From positions 47,053,116-47,117,115 of the forward strand of contig NC_088301.1 of NCBI RefSeq assembly GCF_032854445.1: DNA of 64,000 nucleotides, in the 5' to 3' direction. Under the pieces are notes generated by a model, which saw nothing but the letters and a program-made list of their open reading frames with translations, was not told the DNA's origin and did no database searches. A program made the position numbers and the translations under genes. This DNA comes from Liolophura sinensis. Its lineage: Eukaryota > Mollusca > Polyplacophora > Chitonida > Chitonidae. This document shows positions 1 to 12,740 of the stretch, in pieces. Each line of letters starts with the position of its first letter. The stretch's first letter is position 1.

Positions 1-2700
1 GAGTCATAAAATTTACAACAAAAATCGGCTAATAAGAAAATGACGAGACCTTCGAATATATTCAATTACCTGACGGAATATTAAACTATAATGATCGTAA
101 AATAAAAAGGTGACATATTCATAGAGACAAAATACACCGCTTAGCCTTATCAATGACCATGGCTTGTCCCTTGTTCCATGACAATTACTGTTGGATCTCA
201 ACGACCAGAACTCCTGTGTGGCACACATCTCCATGTTCTCTCTTTGAATAAAAGTAACACCTTTTTATAAAGAATCGATGTCGCTAGTAAATGTACGGAT
301 CTGGTCAAAATGTTTTAAATTTGCTGCTGTAAATCATTTACCAAACTTCAGAATCCCGAAAAAGAAACCGGGAGGCAAAATTACAAAACGCGTACTCACC
401 TGAAGCTATCATCGCCACCTAAAGTCAGATGGAGTGAGCCAACCAGACCGCGTGCGCTCACAGTCACTCCTGCTATCCTAATGTCAAAGACAGAATGATC
501 TGATACCACACAAGTAGATCAAATGTGTTTGTGAGGATTGACAGAGACCAACGAAGCTTACTGTGTGTCATATTCGATTTCATACGCCCCGCTTCCAAAA
601 ATTGCCTTAAGTCTGGTCAACGCAACTGGTCATGAAGATTTCCCTACAAGGGAGATAACTCGCAAGGCGAACAGGTTACTTCTGGGATCTTTGGAGATGT
701 TCAAATTGAATTTACGTAAAAATTTCAAAACCAAACCTAAATTGAAAAAATATAACCAGATAATGAGTTTTTATTCCATCGACGGGCCGAATAAGGGCTT
801 GTCCAGACGGCTTCTATGAGTGTTATTACACTCATAGTATCAACTGGTGGCCTATCTCCTCATTCTTTACTCGATCACCCACTGATAGATAGGCCTATAG
901 ATCCATTCTCCGATGAAAACACCTTCGTAACCCAGCTATCGGAAAGCCATTCAAATGGAAGAAATGCCTGGGGCCAGGACAAATCCATACACAAAATATT
1001 TTTGGACAGTTTACCTCTTGTGATCAAATTGAAAGCTGACTGGCTCCACGTGAGTGCCAGACAACTAAATAAATTATCATTTATATCAATAAAGAAATCT
1101 CAACATTGATATACTGAGCTGAAACTTAAGTTTTTCGGATGGCTGGCCAGGTAAATAAGGAAAAAAATAGGCCTGTATGTTCGCCGACCGACAGTGGAAA
1201 GTCAGTGTACTTTTGCCTTGTCGAGCGACTCGAAGTCATGGCAACAACAACAACAACCGCCGATCAACCAATATTTTAGAAGATTGTTGTTAAAATATTC
1301 CTAACGGTCAGTAAGTGGATAAACATACTACAAGTGGGTTTCCAGGCGTGAGTGTAATCATGGTAATCATGGACATAATTGCCACTGTCAGGCTAAACAT
1401 TCTTCGTACAACGGATGTGTAACCATGTTTCATTGGTTGACACAACTTTTAAAGATTCATGTCATAGGGAATTCCCGAAGTGGACCTATAATGGCTCAAT
1501 ATTTATCAATGGGTGATCAAGTAAAGATGGACTGTATGAGGTTACACTTCGTTTTGTGAACAGGCCTTGCGATTCTTGACCTAGAACGCCCTTATTGGTT
1601 GACGACTGTTTCGACGCATATATTAAAAAGGCTGCACTTGCTTTAGGCCTATATGTGAACTACTAGTCATTTTCAATCCACTTCGCTCTTTAATTGTCTC
1701 AAAAGGATGTTACGATAAGTTTTTCCACATGCTGTCGTCGTTGTTAGGTGCGCAATCATCAGAAAATTTGAAGCCCAAGAAAGTTTTTGATTCGCTTATT
1801 ACACAGGTATACAAAAAAAACCAAAAAAAAAAAAAACATCCATCTCTTGTGGCTGTATTCTGCGCCTGTTCGGCGAATGCAGTGTTTTATCTTAGGTGGA
1901 TTGTCCATTCAGAAAAATTCAAAATTTTCTCTGAATTTTGATAACAGATAACGCATCGTGCCTCCTCTTTTCGTGACGGACTAATTTCTTGTCGGATTGG
2001 GCCTTACGGGTAGGCCTTAAAGCCAAAGAAAACATTGAAATAAAGTATTTATCAGATGAAAGACCATTAAACACTGTTCAGGAAAATAGTGTCATTTATT
2101 TTTTTAGAATTTTTCAAACCGACTAAAATGCATTTAAAACATAGGATTCTATGCTGATCTGTTAGGACCCAGAAGGTATCAGTGACGTCACATCAATTGT
2201 TTTGGCTTGATTTGGCTTGTCCATTTGTTGAATGCATTCATGCCTCTCAATGAAGATGCATTTTGAATGATGAAATATGTGTGTAAATTGGCAAAAAGCT
2301 GAAGTGATATCACTGGCCCCAATATGGTCAGAAAAGGTCATAGTAGAATCCAAAGTTTTAAATGCATTTTACCAGGTGAAAAAATATTCTAAAAAAGGAT
2401 AATATTTAACGGTTTTCCATCTGACATGTACTTCATGCTAGTGTGTTCTTTCGCTTTAAAGTATACGTAGATAAGAAAAATGTATAGCATTATTATCCAG
2501 ATAATGTATTTAATTTATAAATCTGAAATAAATCCCAGCTGGAAAACTTATGTATTTAAAAGAATATTCATTGTGAGCAGGATTCGAATTCCAAAAAGAT
2601 TATCAGTTATCAATGAGAGCAGCTGAATCTGAGTCGATGGACGCTTTCATGGAGCTGTATGCCGATTTCCTGGGGCCGTACGGCGCAAGATATCGGGTAT
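1..2700. other. No recognisable gene
   Basis: Only short open frames occur here and none resembles a protein family I know. The stretch holds an A-run (about 1808-1836), a short hairpin near 813-836 with 9-base arms (CTATGAGTG/CACTCATAG), and the phrase AAGGGAGATAACT near 648, which resembles a motif in molluscan repeats. One TGACGTCA palindrome lies near 2182. A distal exon of a gene outside the window cannot be excluded. Confidence 0.5.
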
Positions 2701-2718
2701 AGTTGAGCTGCAAACCTG

Positions 2719-2790
2719 GCCCCATTTTCACAAAACTTCGTAAGTCACACACACCAAATAAAGTGTTACTGATTAACACGTTAATGTGTT
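2719..2790 (+). repeat. Left member of a distant inverted-repeat pair
   Basis: A phrase reading GCCCCATTTTCACAAAACTT and ending CGTAAGTC is followed 10 bp later by CCAAATAAAGTGTTA and several TAACAC/GTGTTA words. The same two phrases, in the same order, occur on the minus strand at about 14855-15013. They could be the outer ends of a 12-kb mobile unit or two copies of one small repeat. Confidence 0.4.
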
Positions 2791-3366
2791 CAAAGTGCCC
2801 CAGTTATTAACACTCGTGTTATTCTGGTGACATGCATATGTTGATATGATAACGTTTGTGTTAACTGCGAAACGGATGGAAATGAAAACGAGACCCTTAA
2901 CACTTTTAGCCCGGACTTTGGAAGGGGCTCCCCGGGGCTCCAGCCCAGGGCCCCGGCGCTTTAAGGGCCCCGAATGTTGTTTTGTATTTTTGTGCATGAA
3001 TAGTGTGAGAATGCCTTAATTTTATCACAGAGGATTTTGACGTTGAAAAATGTTCTAATTTTCTTTGACAAACGTCTATCATGAATGCTTGATTCTTATT
3101 GGTCCAAGTTTGACGCATCTTACGCATTAGGAGGAGCATCAGTGAATATTTTCTCACGATGGCAGACAACAGAAATTATGACAGTGGAGCGCAGAAAAGA
3201 AAGAAAAAGAAGATCGCGACAAAGAAATGACAAAGAAAATGCCCAAGCTGACAGGCTTTTTTAAACCTCTTAGCGGAGATGGAACAGAACATCGTTCCTC
3301 TCCGTTCCTGAAAACGTTAGTGTTGCTGCTAACACCGGCACTACGGTCCCGCCAGAACCTTTAACT

Positions 3367-5535
3367 GTGGCTGAATCGATGGCTGATCTGGCGCCTGTGG
3401 AATCAGAGGCGCCAGATGTAACGTCGCCAGATGTAACTTCGCCAGATGTAACGTCGCCAGATGGAACTTCAGCAGATGGAACCATGATCATGGATAACCC
3501 ATACAGTACTGATCCTGCGCATTGGGGGAAAATTGACGAGTCAGTGCGGGCTTACTGGGCTGAGCAAGGACTGGGGAACTGTCAAAATATGAATGCTAGC
3601 TTTCAACCATCGGAACGGGTGTACAAATATCAGAGGCAGCTCTTCTCCAGATCGCACTTTAAACGTAAGATCGCAAATGGTGAGTACATCCAAAGACAGT
3701 GGCTGCTTTACTCTCCATCCTCCGGAGCTGTGTTTTGCTTTGCATGTCGCATTTTCAGCGATGCTAAAACCCAGTCATGCTTTGAAACGGGTTTCAGTGA
3801 CTGGAAGCACGCATCACAACGCATGAAAGAGCATGAAAACAGCGAACATCACAGAAAAGCAATACTGACATATATTACACTTGCAACAGCCAGCGGAAAG
3901 ATAGACACAGAACTGCAGAAACAATTTGAACCAGAGTGTGCTTATTGGACTGAAGTGTTGAGAAGAGTTGTGTCTGTTGTCAAGTTTTTGGCAGAGAGAG
4001 GACTCGCTCTTAGAGGCTCCTTTGACATTTTTGGCTGAACTGATAATGGGAATTATCTAGGTATTCTGGAGTTAATCAGCGAGTTTGATCTCTTTTTGAA
4101 GACTCACATAGAGAAATATGGAAATGCAGGTGCAGGGACACCTTTATATCTTCCAAAACATGTGAGGAGTTTATTCACAGATGGGTGATCGTGTTCTATC
4201 AGAAATAGTCAGTGAAGTAAAAATGGCGAAATACTTCTCCATCATTGTTGATGCAGTCATACTGGGAAGCTTTATGTGAGTCTGTATTCAAGGTTTTGGA
4301 AGAGATGGGGATTGACATTGCAAACTGGAGGGGGTAATGCTATGATAATGCTGCCAACATGTCTGGAGTATATAAAGGACTACAAGCACGAATAAAAGAA
4401 ATTAACCCCCTAGTTGAATGGGTTCCATTTGCTGCACATACCCTGAATTTGGTCGGAGTAAATAGTGTTAATTGCTGTTTTGAGACAGCTGATTTTTTTC
4501 CAGTTTGTGCAAAACCTATTTAACTTCTGCTCTAAGTCCACAGCAAGGTGGAAGGTGGTGACAGATGGACTGCAGCCTAATGCAAACAAGCGCATTGAAA
4601 CATTGAAGTCTCTTTCTAACACTAGATGAGCTGCACATGCAGATGCCACACAGGCAATGCATATTAACTATGCAAACATTCAAAAATAGTTGAAGAACAT
4701 TGTAAATGACACAGACCAAAATGCAGCAACAAGAAATGAAGCAAGGTTACTTGACAAAAAAATGGACAAGCTTGAAACAGCCTTTATGTGCACATTGTGG
4801 CATTGCATTCTGCAGCGCTTTGAAAAAGCAAGTGTAGCTGTGGATTTGGTAGGATCCTTGCGGGACTACATTGGAGGTCTGAGAGATCAGTTTGATAGTT
4901 TTGAGTCTCAAGCAAAGGAGTTGTCTCCAACAGTTTCACCGGTTTACAGAGTTAGCACTCAAAGACCAAAAAATCCAAAAGCTTTTTTTGGAGAAAGCGC
5001 CACCTCAGAGGTTGAGATATCAGCTCGACAAAAGTTCTCCACCAGTGTTTTTTGGTGGTTGTTGACAAACTACTTTCTGAAATCGATCGCAGGTATGCTG
5101 CATATGATAACCTCAACAACACGTTTGGCTTCCTGAACAATTTTTCTGATGTTACTGTTCCAGAGCTAAGAAACAAAGCATCTCATCTCCAAAGTAAATA
5201 TTCAGCTGACCTGGAGATGGACTTTGTGGAGGAGATTGTCCAGTTTAAAGATTTTATTCGTAGTAAAGGCATCACATCTGCTCCATTGCTTTTACAGTTC
5301 ATTAGGGAAAAGAACCTGCAGGACATCTTCCCATATGTGGATATTGCATTCAGGCTTTACCTGACATTTCCTGTCACGAATGCAAGTGGTGAAGGATCAT
5401 TCTCCAAGCTTAGAATAGTTAAGAACAGGCTCAGATCCACAATGGGACCATTTGACTCTCATGTCTATTGAGAGTGATCTAGTGAGAAAGCTGGACTTTA
5501 GCGATCTTGTCATGGATTTTGCTGCAAAAAAAATC
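3367..5535 (+). pseudogene. Broken hAT transposase (TTF zinc finger, DUF4371-like core, hAT C-terminal domain)
   Basis: The first piece (3367-4038, 223 codons) contains the TTF-type zinc-finger region. It has the phrase FSRSHFKRKIANGEYIQRQW, then CFACRIF and a histidine pair in HENSEHH. Then come core pieces in shifting frames, including a fragment near 4340-4460 reading CYDNAANMSGVYKGLQ, the DNAANM-type motif of hAT cores. The last pieces (4690-5136 and 5052-5471) end with the dimerisation segment, including FPVTNASGEGSFSKLRIVKN. There are in-frame stops (for example the TGA ending at 4038), frame changes, and missing core sequence around 4250. It would have moved DNA by cut and paste. It cannot make a working enzyme now. 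Confidence 0.85.
3412..3486 (+). repeat. 15-bp tandem repeat in transposase N-terminus
   Basis: About five copies of a 15-base unit (GCCAGATGTAACGTC and variants) encode repeated Asp-Val-Thr-Ser-Pro. They lie in the low-complexity leader ahead of the TTF domain, so length change here would be neutral to the fold. Confidence 0.85.
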
Positions 5536-5812
5536 CAGAAAAGTAGGCATCTTTTCAAGGTTTATGCCAAACTAATGCCTATAAGACTTATCCATATTAT
5601 AACCCTCATTACTGAAAGGATTTGGTATTATTGGTTAGGGTATTCCTTTTAAACTTTAAAAACTTCAGTATTGTCTGATCTCTTTTTTCCAGGAACGTTG
5701 TATTTGTTTATATCCATGTTCTGTCTGACTGGCAGGGAAGCACAAGTAGGGCCCGCACATTGGCTTAAGCCCAGGGGCCCACATCCTCCTAAATCCGGCC
5801 CCGGTTATTACC

Positions 5813-7418
5813 TGTCTATATTGTTTTACATGTGTATTATTTTTATATTTGGAAACTTTCTGATCATTATGAAATGATGTTTGCCAAAGGCCGATTTAAA
5901 GGACAGTGGTATTAAAACGCATTTTGTTTTAATTTTATCATGAAATGTTGAGAAATAAATATAATACATGTCATATAATATACATTAAGTTGGACTTAAG
6001 TATGCCTAGTTTATCTTTGAGGCGTACTGACAAAACTCATCTTAACTAAATATATTTGTATTTAACAAACAATGAAAAAAAATGATAGGTATACACAGGT
6101 GTTAGTTAGTATTTATTTTCAATCAAGATTTTAATAAAATACTTCCTAAACTCGAAATTAACACTAATGTTAAACCGTTAGTATTGACTTCCGCTGAGCG
6201 TTGTTCAAGCACGTGATCGTATATTCCAACCGTTATATTTTTTAAATGTATTACCGCCATCGTCCGTTACTAGTAAAGGTAAAACATAAACTTGCTACTC
6301 TTACGAAAGGAATGTAAGCAGCAAAATTCGTTTCATCGTGTGTTTGTATCGGTTTCGTTTGTAAAATTCAAAACAACTACATCTTATCTTCAAGAAATAC
6401 ACATGGATGATTACTGTTGATTTTGGAAAGGTATGCATCGTCGTTTTTTTTCGGTTTCATTCTGGGTGTGAAACTTATATGCATTTCCACTGGGCTAAGT
6501 TGGCGATACCGCATGGTTCGAATTAATAAGTTGAGAAGTTTCAGTCACCAACCAGTTCAGTTATTTGGTAAGTCCGCATTGTTTTTTGCCAGTACAACAT
6601 CTAACAGAGATGTTTGTACATTTTGTTAGTTAGTAAGAAATGATTAACGTCAATTCGGCCATCGGAAAATATAAATATATGTTGTTGTTGTTGCGATACT
6701 ATCTCAATGTTAAAGAATAATACATGCTTATTAGCAATTTTCCATTAAACATTTAATATCATATTAGCGTAACGCATTGCATAAGCATGAAATGAAACTG
6801 TCTGATGTATATTTATTGCATTTAATACTTAAGCCTGGTCCTAGTAAAAATTTGTTTGGTAGAAATGTAGGCTTATGAAAGACACACACGGGCACTTGAT
6901 TGGCATGCGACAGTGTCTTAAAACAGACACCAAAATGAAAGATATCTTAACATTAAAATGTACAGGGAAGTCAACAAAAATTAGATATATTCTCATACAT
7001 GTGGCTGATAAATAATAATCGGGAATTATATCGTATGTTAGATGCCAGTACAATCTGCGAAGCGTATGTAAATTGAAACAAAAAACACAAAAGTCAACTA
7101 AAAGAGCTCCTTCCAAAATGTCTTTATGAATAAATATTCCAAATTATATTAGAGATTATTTTCCAAATGACATCAGAAGTCACTATCGTTTCTTGCAATA
7201 CACATTAACTTCAGTTTCAATTTAAACAATATAATTACGGATATGTTGAATTGAAATGCAATATTTATTAGTTATCTACATGGTTTACTGTGTTTATAAA
7301 AATGTGTGTTCTTGCATTTTCAGGTTGCTATTTGTATGTGAAAAAAAAATACATACCACAGCATCTGATGTTTCCACTGAAACTCACCAGTACCCTAAAA
7401 CAACTTTATCACTTACCC

Positions 7419-7420
<2 letters not shown>
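5813..7420. other. No recognisable gene
   Basis: AT-rich sequence between the hAT element and the zinc-finger remnant. Inverted words (AACACTAATGTTAAACC and CGTTAGTATTGAC) occur near 6160-6190. No open frame resembles a known protein. If the downstream gene remnant had a promoter, it would lie here, but no core promoter is evident. Confidence 0.45.
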
Positions 7421-7449
<29 letters not shown>

Positions 7450-7468
7450 CATACATACATACATACAT
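7421..7468 (+). repeat. (ACAT)n microsatellite
   Basis: Twelve nearly perfect copies of ACAT lie directly before the zinc-finger exon. Open frames reading Tyr-Ile-His-Thr through it are artefacts of the repeat. Confidence 0.97.
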
Positions 7469-7524
7469 AAATGATTGGTGTGGAAATTTCACTTTTGTTC
7501 ACTGCATATTTGGCATACATGGCC

Positions 7525-8151
7525 ATGGAACATCAGTGTCCAATGTGCCTTTTCTGTGTTGAAGATTTTGCAGCTCTTACTAACCATGTAATTAGGGTAC
7601 ACAAACATGACCCCAGGTTCTTAGTGTATTGTCAGTTTGAAGGATGTAAGTATAGCACAAATAAATGGTCTTATTTCAAAACCCATGTAAGTCGGAAACA
7701 TAAACAAACCCATATAGATTTTGATGGTCAGGATATCAATAATGAAACTGATGAGCAAATTTATGATCATGTCAGTGATTGTGGACCTCGGTCAGCTCTA
7801 CCTGAACATTATTTAACTGCAAGTTACTTGCTGAGACTGGAAACTTCTGCGTGCTTGATGAACTCATTTGATACAGAATATTATAGAAAGTGTTTCTACA
7901 AAACACATAGTAAGATGGTACCACCTGTTGGCGTAGAGTTGGGAACAACACTAAAACAGCATCTGGGCAAAGTTAGATCTGTAAGACAATATGGTTATCT
8001 TGTAACTTTTGTAGAGCTATAGTCCAGTCCCGAGTTTAAATATTGGGAGGAAAATCCTCATAAAACATCAAATGAAAATGTAATGTTTGATATTTGTGAT
8101 GGGAAGTATACGGAATCCTCTGGTCTTACAAATCATATTTTATACATGTAA
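7525..8151 (+). pseudogene. C2H2 zinc-finger exon of a multicopy gene family, interrupted
   Basis: From the ATG at 7525 the frame encodes MEHQCPMCLF and two C2H2 fingers. The first is C-x2-C-x12-H-x4-H (CPMC to HVIRVH). The second is C-x4-C-x12-H-x4-H (CQFEGC to HVSRKH). Next come a leucine-rich stretch and a VGVELGTT segment. A TAG at 8020-8022 stops the frame, but similarity continues in the same frame to 8151 with SSPEFKYWEENPHKTSNENV and MFDICDGKY. I recognise this order (fingers, E-V-x-LGTT, DxCDG) from a multicopy family of uncharacterised zinc-finger genes in fish and marine invertebrates. Its function is unknown to me. The stop, plus missing middle exons downstream, suggests a dead copy. 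Confidence 0.65.
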
Positions 8152-8159
8152 ACATGTAG

Positions 8160-8244
8160 CCCCATTCCCTCCAAGACAGCCCAGAAGTCAAGACGTGTTT
8201 TGCCAAGATCACAGCCAGTCTTCATTCATACATTTCACCCAGGT
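8160..8244 (+). repeat. 85-bp direct repeat, copy 1
   Basis: Matches 10233-10317 at about 82 of 85 positions and begins CCCCATTCCCTCCAAGACAG. It ends ACCCAG|GTAAG, which looks like a splice donor, so it may be a duplicated exon end of the surrounding gene remnant. Confidence 0.9.
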
Positions 8245-10232
8245 AAGAATTTAACCCTTGTGGTCTCAGAACACTTCCGTGACATATGTAATTGTTGTTA
8301 CATATCCACTAATCTGACTCTGCCATATAGGATATATTATGCACATCTTTTTGAGTAATTTAAGTTATTACTTCGGGTAGCCATTCACAAGTTAGTGTGA
8401 TCTCTGCAAAGAGATACACACAGTCTAAAAGGATTGGCTGAATAGATTTCAGGAATTTACACTAAGAAACAAGTGGGATAACTGCTTCTCTCATCAACCT
8501 GTTTACAGTGAAAATATTTGGTTAGCTGTGTTATTTTTGGGTAAACCTCCACATTGGAACTATTAACCCACTTAAGTAAACTAGTTTTAAAAAGTGACCA
8601 CTGTTTACTTGAATTAATCTGGAATTTAAGGATTATATGTATCAACTACTAGCTTTCGCCTAGACTTACTTGATCTCCTAACTTCCAAAACAGATAGTTC
8701 CTCTTACACTGGTTAACACATGGTCAAGCCTAATTCCTTTGTTCGAGCTGACCATGCCAGCCTCCAGTAGCTACAGATGTGTATTGCCTCAGTGTATGTA
8801 AGCAAGGTGGCAGCACATCTGGAATGGATTAACTTCTCCTTGGCATCTATTGCCCCCAATGACCCCTGCTGGTTAATCCCATCCTATCAGCCCAGCCTCT
8901 ATCAAGTGGCTAAACAAGATGGAGGCACCAGCAGTACACAGGCCAAATGAAAACTTAGTACATCAGCAACCACTTGTAACTGTTCTGAGTTTCTGTATTT
9001 AGTTATGCCTCAGTGATTGTCCTAACACAACACAATCCTCAGAAATTATATATCACTGCAGATGCACATATACTGGAATTTATCATACTTTTGGACTTAG
9101 ACATTTTGAGTCCAGTGAACATGTTCTCTATGGCCAGTCAGTAAGCATTTGTTATTATTGTTGATAGATACATATATATAGATATTAACTTTGTATATAC
9201 AGTTAATATGCATATGGGCTATCGCGTGGTAATATTGTGTTTAGTTTATAGATATTATCAAAATCCCCTATCTGACAAGCATGTTGATCTTATATTGTCC
9301 CACTGATGTAGACCTAGTCAATTATTGTTCCCTTATGAGGAATTGCATACATACATTGATAAATGGTTATCATGTTTAAATGTTTCCCTCATAATTTGTT
9401 ATTCTGTCTAAATGCGTAATTTGACATTTTGACTACCTTAAGAACAAGGGTTACCAGCACATACCATACAATGACATGTCACATGCATCACATAAATGTG
9501 GTTATCATGCGTGACCCGTATCATTGTTCCTCATGCGGTAACCGTTCTGGGTTGTACAATATGTATACAGCCTCTAGTATAAAAATGTACCACTCAGATT
9601 ATTATTGTATACATTAGTCTACACTCTTGACTTGTAACCTGTATGTTAAATGATCGAAAGAGTGATTTAAGAATGTTATGTTTTGGTTGGAGGTGAAGGT
9701 CAGCTGGCATAGACCAGCATGTCTTGTTATATATGAGATATGACCTGGCATCATAAAATGCATTTGTACCCATCATGTGGATACACTGAGTCATCTAAAT
9801 TTCTAATGGGGGCCCGGCCCCTTATTAGCCTGGCAACGTACTCGACATTATGTTTAGATGCCTCTCTTAAACAGGATACCGGTAACCCTGTGGCCCTTGG
9901 CCTCTCTTGTATTGACTATATTGCAATCATTGTTAGCATGATGTCACTTGGTTTTCTAGATGCCATGCTTAAACGTCACATGCATTATGGTCTGACTGTC
10001 AGGCTGACCTCTCAACTTCAACCTACCTTGACCTACATGTATGTGTACAGGTCGCTGTGTATACATGTGGACACACATGTAACATGTCTATTATATAATT
10101 GGGTTAATACTCATATCCAACGCCTTAACTTGTTTAACTTACCTGTTATGATCATATGGCATTTCTATTAAGTCTTTGAAAGCTAAGTTCTAAATTATTT
10201 ACTCATTAATACTTGAAAGCTCTAGTAGCTCT

Positions 10233-10317
10233 CCCCATTCCCTCCAAGACAGCCGAGCAGTCAAGACGTGTTTTCCCAAGATCACAGCCAGTCTTCATTC
10301 ATACATTTCACCCAGGT
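10233..10317 (+). repeat. 85-bp direct repeat, copy 2
   Basis: Partner of 8160-8244. Here the donor-like end reads CAGGTGCT, a weaker splice site. An 11-base inverted word (CAGTCAAGACG at 10258 and CGTCTTGACTG at 10325) marks its right side. Confidence 0.9.
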
Positions 10318-10400
10318 GCTGTACCGTCTTGACTGCCAGACGTTACTCTCTAGGCTGCTTCTCCTTGTAAGTCCCTCAGCGGGAACACTGTCCAAACTCA

Positions 10401-10424
10401 GAAGGAAGGAAGGAAGGAAGGAAG
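10401..10424 (+). repeat. (GGAA)n microsatellite
   Basis: Six tandem GAAG/GGAA units. Confidence 0.95.
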
Positions 10425-10650
10425 GGAAGAAACATATTTACAGATACTCCTACTCTTATACTGATTACCTCTGTCTCACGTAATAAATTCCCAGGCTGTG
10501 GCAGTTGTGAAAACCCACCAGAGCATTTGCGTTTCTTTGTCCAGCATATATTTAATACTTGTTTCCCCAAAAGCCAGTCACGTGTCCACCCGACAACGTA
10601 AGATAGTCTCGCAGGTGATTGAACCGCAGACAAACAGGTCTTACATACAG

Positions 10651-11468
10651 ATGATATAGAAGTTGTAAATCCATTGGGAACACATGTTGAGAAACACAAG
10701 CTGACCATGTTCTGTGCCACTTTTGGAAATATACCACCAGAATATAGATCAAAACTCAGTGCTATGTATCTCATTTGTACAGCAAAGTCCGTCCCGCTTA
10801 AAACGCATGGCAGTTTTCGTCTTCTTAAAGACGTTATAGGCACGGTTACTAAACTTTCAAGTGGAGGAGTGACCATTAAAGTGGATGGACAAGACAAACT
10901 GATTGAAGGAGCACTAATTATGCGTTTTGAGGCCAAGCATGGCCACATCACATTTCATAAATGGACGAACTTTAAGAACCTGCCTCTCAGTTTATCAAAC
11001 CTTCACCAAAAATGGTTGTGCTCCCAAATGCACAAATGCTGATCCCAAATGCTGACCCCTCTTGGGACTCATCTAATTTTTTTATATGCTGGAGATCATG
11101 TAAAAGGAGGAGAGGTCATGAAAGTGAGAGAGTTGCCCATTTTAACACAGCAACTTATAGTCTTCTCAGAAATCGCAACATATGAACAACTGTACAAAAC
11201 CAGTGAAGTTACTGTCCATGGTTGTACATTCCGGGAAGGGTGTGTAGTTACTCTTGGGTATGACAGTGATCACTATCCATGCTTTGGAATGGTAGAGAAC
11301 ATCTTTGTCAGTGAGCAGAAGAAATATTTTCAGGTGCAATTGGCATTGGTGGTTGATGTGTGTGAACATGTTCTATCTTATGTCGTGGAATTTGGAGACA
11401 GCCGTGCCATTGTACTATATGAGCGTTTATTCTGCAAAATGCCTTTGTCAGTTCATCAGTATGCTTGA
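10651..11468 (+). pseudogene. Second coding block of the zinc-finger family gene, decayed
   Basis: After an acceptor at 10649-10650 (TACATACAG) the frame reads DIEVVNPLGTHVEKHKL and then FGNIPPEYRSKLSA. This is the conserved D-x-E-x-x-NPLG...KHKL...GN-x-PPEYRS signature of the family. It then jumps to IMRFEAKHGHITFHKWTNFK, which in family members comes much further along, so the intervening segment is missing. A TGA ends the frame at 11042. The same frame reopens at 11049 and runs to 11468 with a segment including PCFGMVENIF, a second family block. The internal stop and the missing centre make a working protein unlikely. Confidence 0.6.
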
Positions 11469-11889
11469 AGAAATTGCATTTTGAACAAGTATGGATATTC
11501 TTCCTTCAACATTCAGTAGGAGCACATTTACAGTAAATCTGATTTCTAATTCTGTTGTGTGGATGGCTATAGGTGAAGACTACTTTCAAACTCTGATAGT
11601 GTAATAATACCAGACAGTACTAAGATGATTTAGATTGGGATCGCCTTGAGCCATATGTGTGCAATCCAAAATGACTACCACATCAACAAACAACACAGAA
11701 TTTTAGGTGGGGGACATAGCTCTGCAGTGAGGGCCGATTTGTTTCACATTTTTTTTCATTTTACTCTTTCCTCAACACGTTGCATTTTCTGAAGCCAAAC
11801 GATAACATTCAAATATTTACATCACAACACTTTCAGGATATTTTCTTTTGGATTATCAAAGTGCTCTTTTTTTATATATCCACCTGCAG

Positions 11890-12077
11890 CTAACCTTGAG
11901 CTGGGTTCGACTTGTACAAAGCTCGTATTGGAAGAAGATGGCACTGATATTGATGACGACGAAGTATTGCTCGAGTACAAAACCAAAAGCCTGAATGCAT
12001 TGGAAGATGGAGAGGTGTGGATGTCCGTAAACCAGAACAGTGGAAAGCCATCTGAAGGTTCTCTGAGAGCTGAATGA
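11890..12077 (+). pseudogene. CIDE-N-like exon fragment
   Basis: After a CAG acceptor at 11889 the frame encodes TKLVLEEDGTDIDDDEVLLE and, 12 residues later, LEDGEVW, stopping at TGA 12077. LVLEEDGTxxDDE followed by a hydrophobic strand and a terminal Gly-x-x-Trp is the signature of the CIDE-N (CAD) domain of DFF/CIDE proteins. The N-terminal third of that domain is not visible here and may lie in an unseen exon. The position, between family blocks, suggests it belongs to the same gene remnant. It could instead be an unrelated ubiquitin-like fold with an acidic loop. Confidence 0.5.
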
Positions 12078-12187
12078 TCAACAGAAACCCATGGACCTGT
12101 CAACTCAGCCTCACAAGGCATATTGCTCACTGCGATAGTATTTTAACAGATTAGAAACATATTCTTATGATATGTGTTACATTTACA

Positions 12188-12362
12188 GGGGTGTGAATTT
12201 TTTCTACGTAACCCATGCTGGGTCTCGCAAATTTACCTATGGTAACCCATAGTAGGTCACGCCATTGAAAATTTATGGTAACCCATTGGGTTACCTTGAA
12301 AATTTATGGTAACCCATTGAGTTACCTTGAAAATTTATGGTAACCTATTGGGCTGCCATAAA
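12188..12362 (+). repeat. 31-bp tandem repeat of palindromic units
   Basis: Units of 31 bp (starts near 12267, 12298 and 12329, with decayed units before) each contain GGTAACCCATTGGGTTACC, a near-perfect palindrome separated by AAAATTTAT. Each unit can form its own hairpin. Confidence 0.85.
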
Positions 12363-12740
12363 TTTCAGTGGTGAGCCCTGCAACTCACGGTAACCTAGGT
12401 CTGAAACTTGAAGTTTGAAAGCTAAATACCACAGTTTTCGAAAATGTACTTTAACAGTGCGTGGGTTTTGTTAATTCATGTGTTCTGGATAAAATATCAT
12501 GGACGCAAACTATTGTAGGTACTCCACGATCATCTGCCAAAGAAATGCAGATGATCCGGACAGTGTGCGACCAAGAATACATACAAGGTTAGAGTGGGCC
12601 ATGACGATTGCTGAGGACAAAAAATGGGCCAATGGATGTAAGTAGAAGCTCACTGAAAAAGAATGCTGTTTTATTTCTGTTTGTCTTGGTAAGGATTGGT
12701 ACTGCTAATGTTAACACCACATAGCTGATGAGATTTAATA

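Larger units (their letters stand above)
2895..5812 (+). mobile_element. Degenerate hAT-type DNA transposon (ZMYM1-like)
   Basis: GC-rich ends bracket a transposase remnant. The left end near 2908 reads AGCCCGGACTTTGG and continues with GGGCCC-rich sequence. The right end, read on the minus strand, begins CCGGGGCCGGATTTAGG followed by GGGCCC words. This resembles the CAGGGCCGG ends of hAT elements with TTF/ZMYM1-like transposases. No clean 8-bp target duplication is visible, so exact ends are uncertain. It sits among TAACAC-rich sequence at its left edge, suggesting insertion into an older repeat. It is inactive. Confidence 0.7.
8152..10650. other. Presumed intron, no further exon recognised
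   Basis: No convincing coding block lies between the zinc-finger exon and the next family block at 10651. It contains the two copies of an 85-bp direct repeat and a (GGAA)n tract. Family exons expected here (a central Cys-His-rich part) were not found, which fits decay. Confidence 0.4.

Noticed and set aside
12188-12362. Interstitial telomeric repeat
   Set aside because: GGTAACCC units are palindromic and 31 bp apart, unlike tandem TTAGGG.
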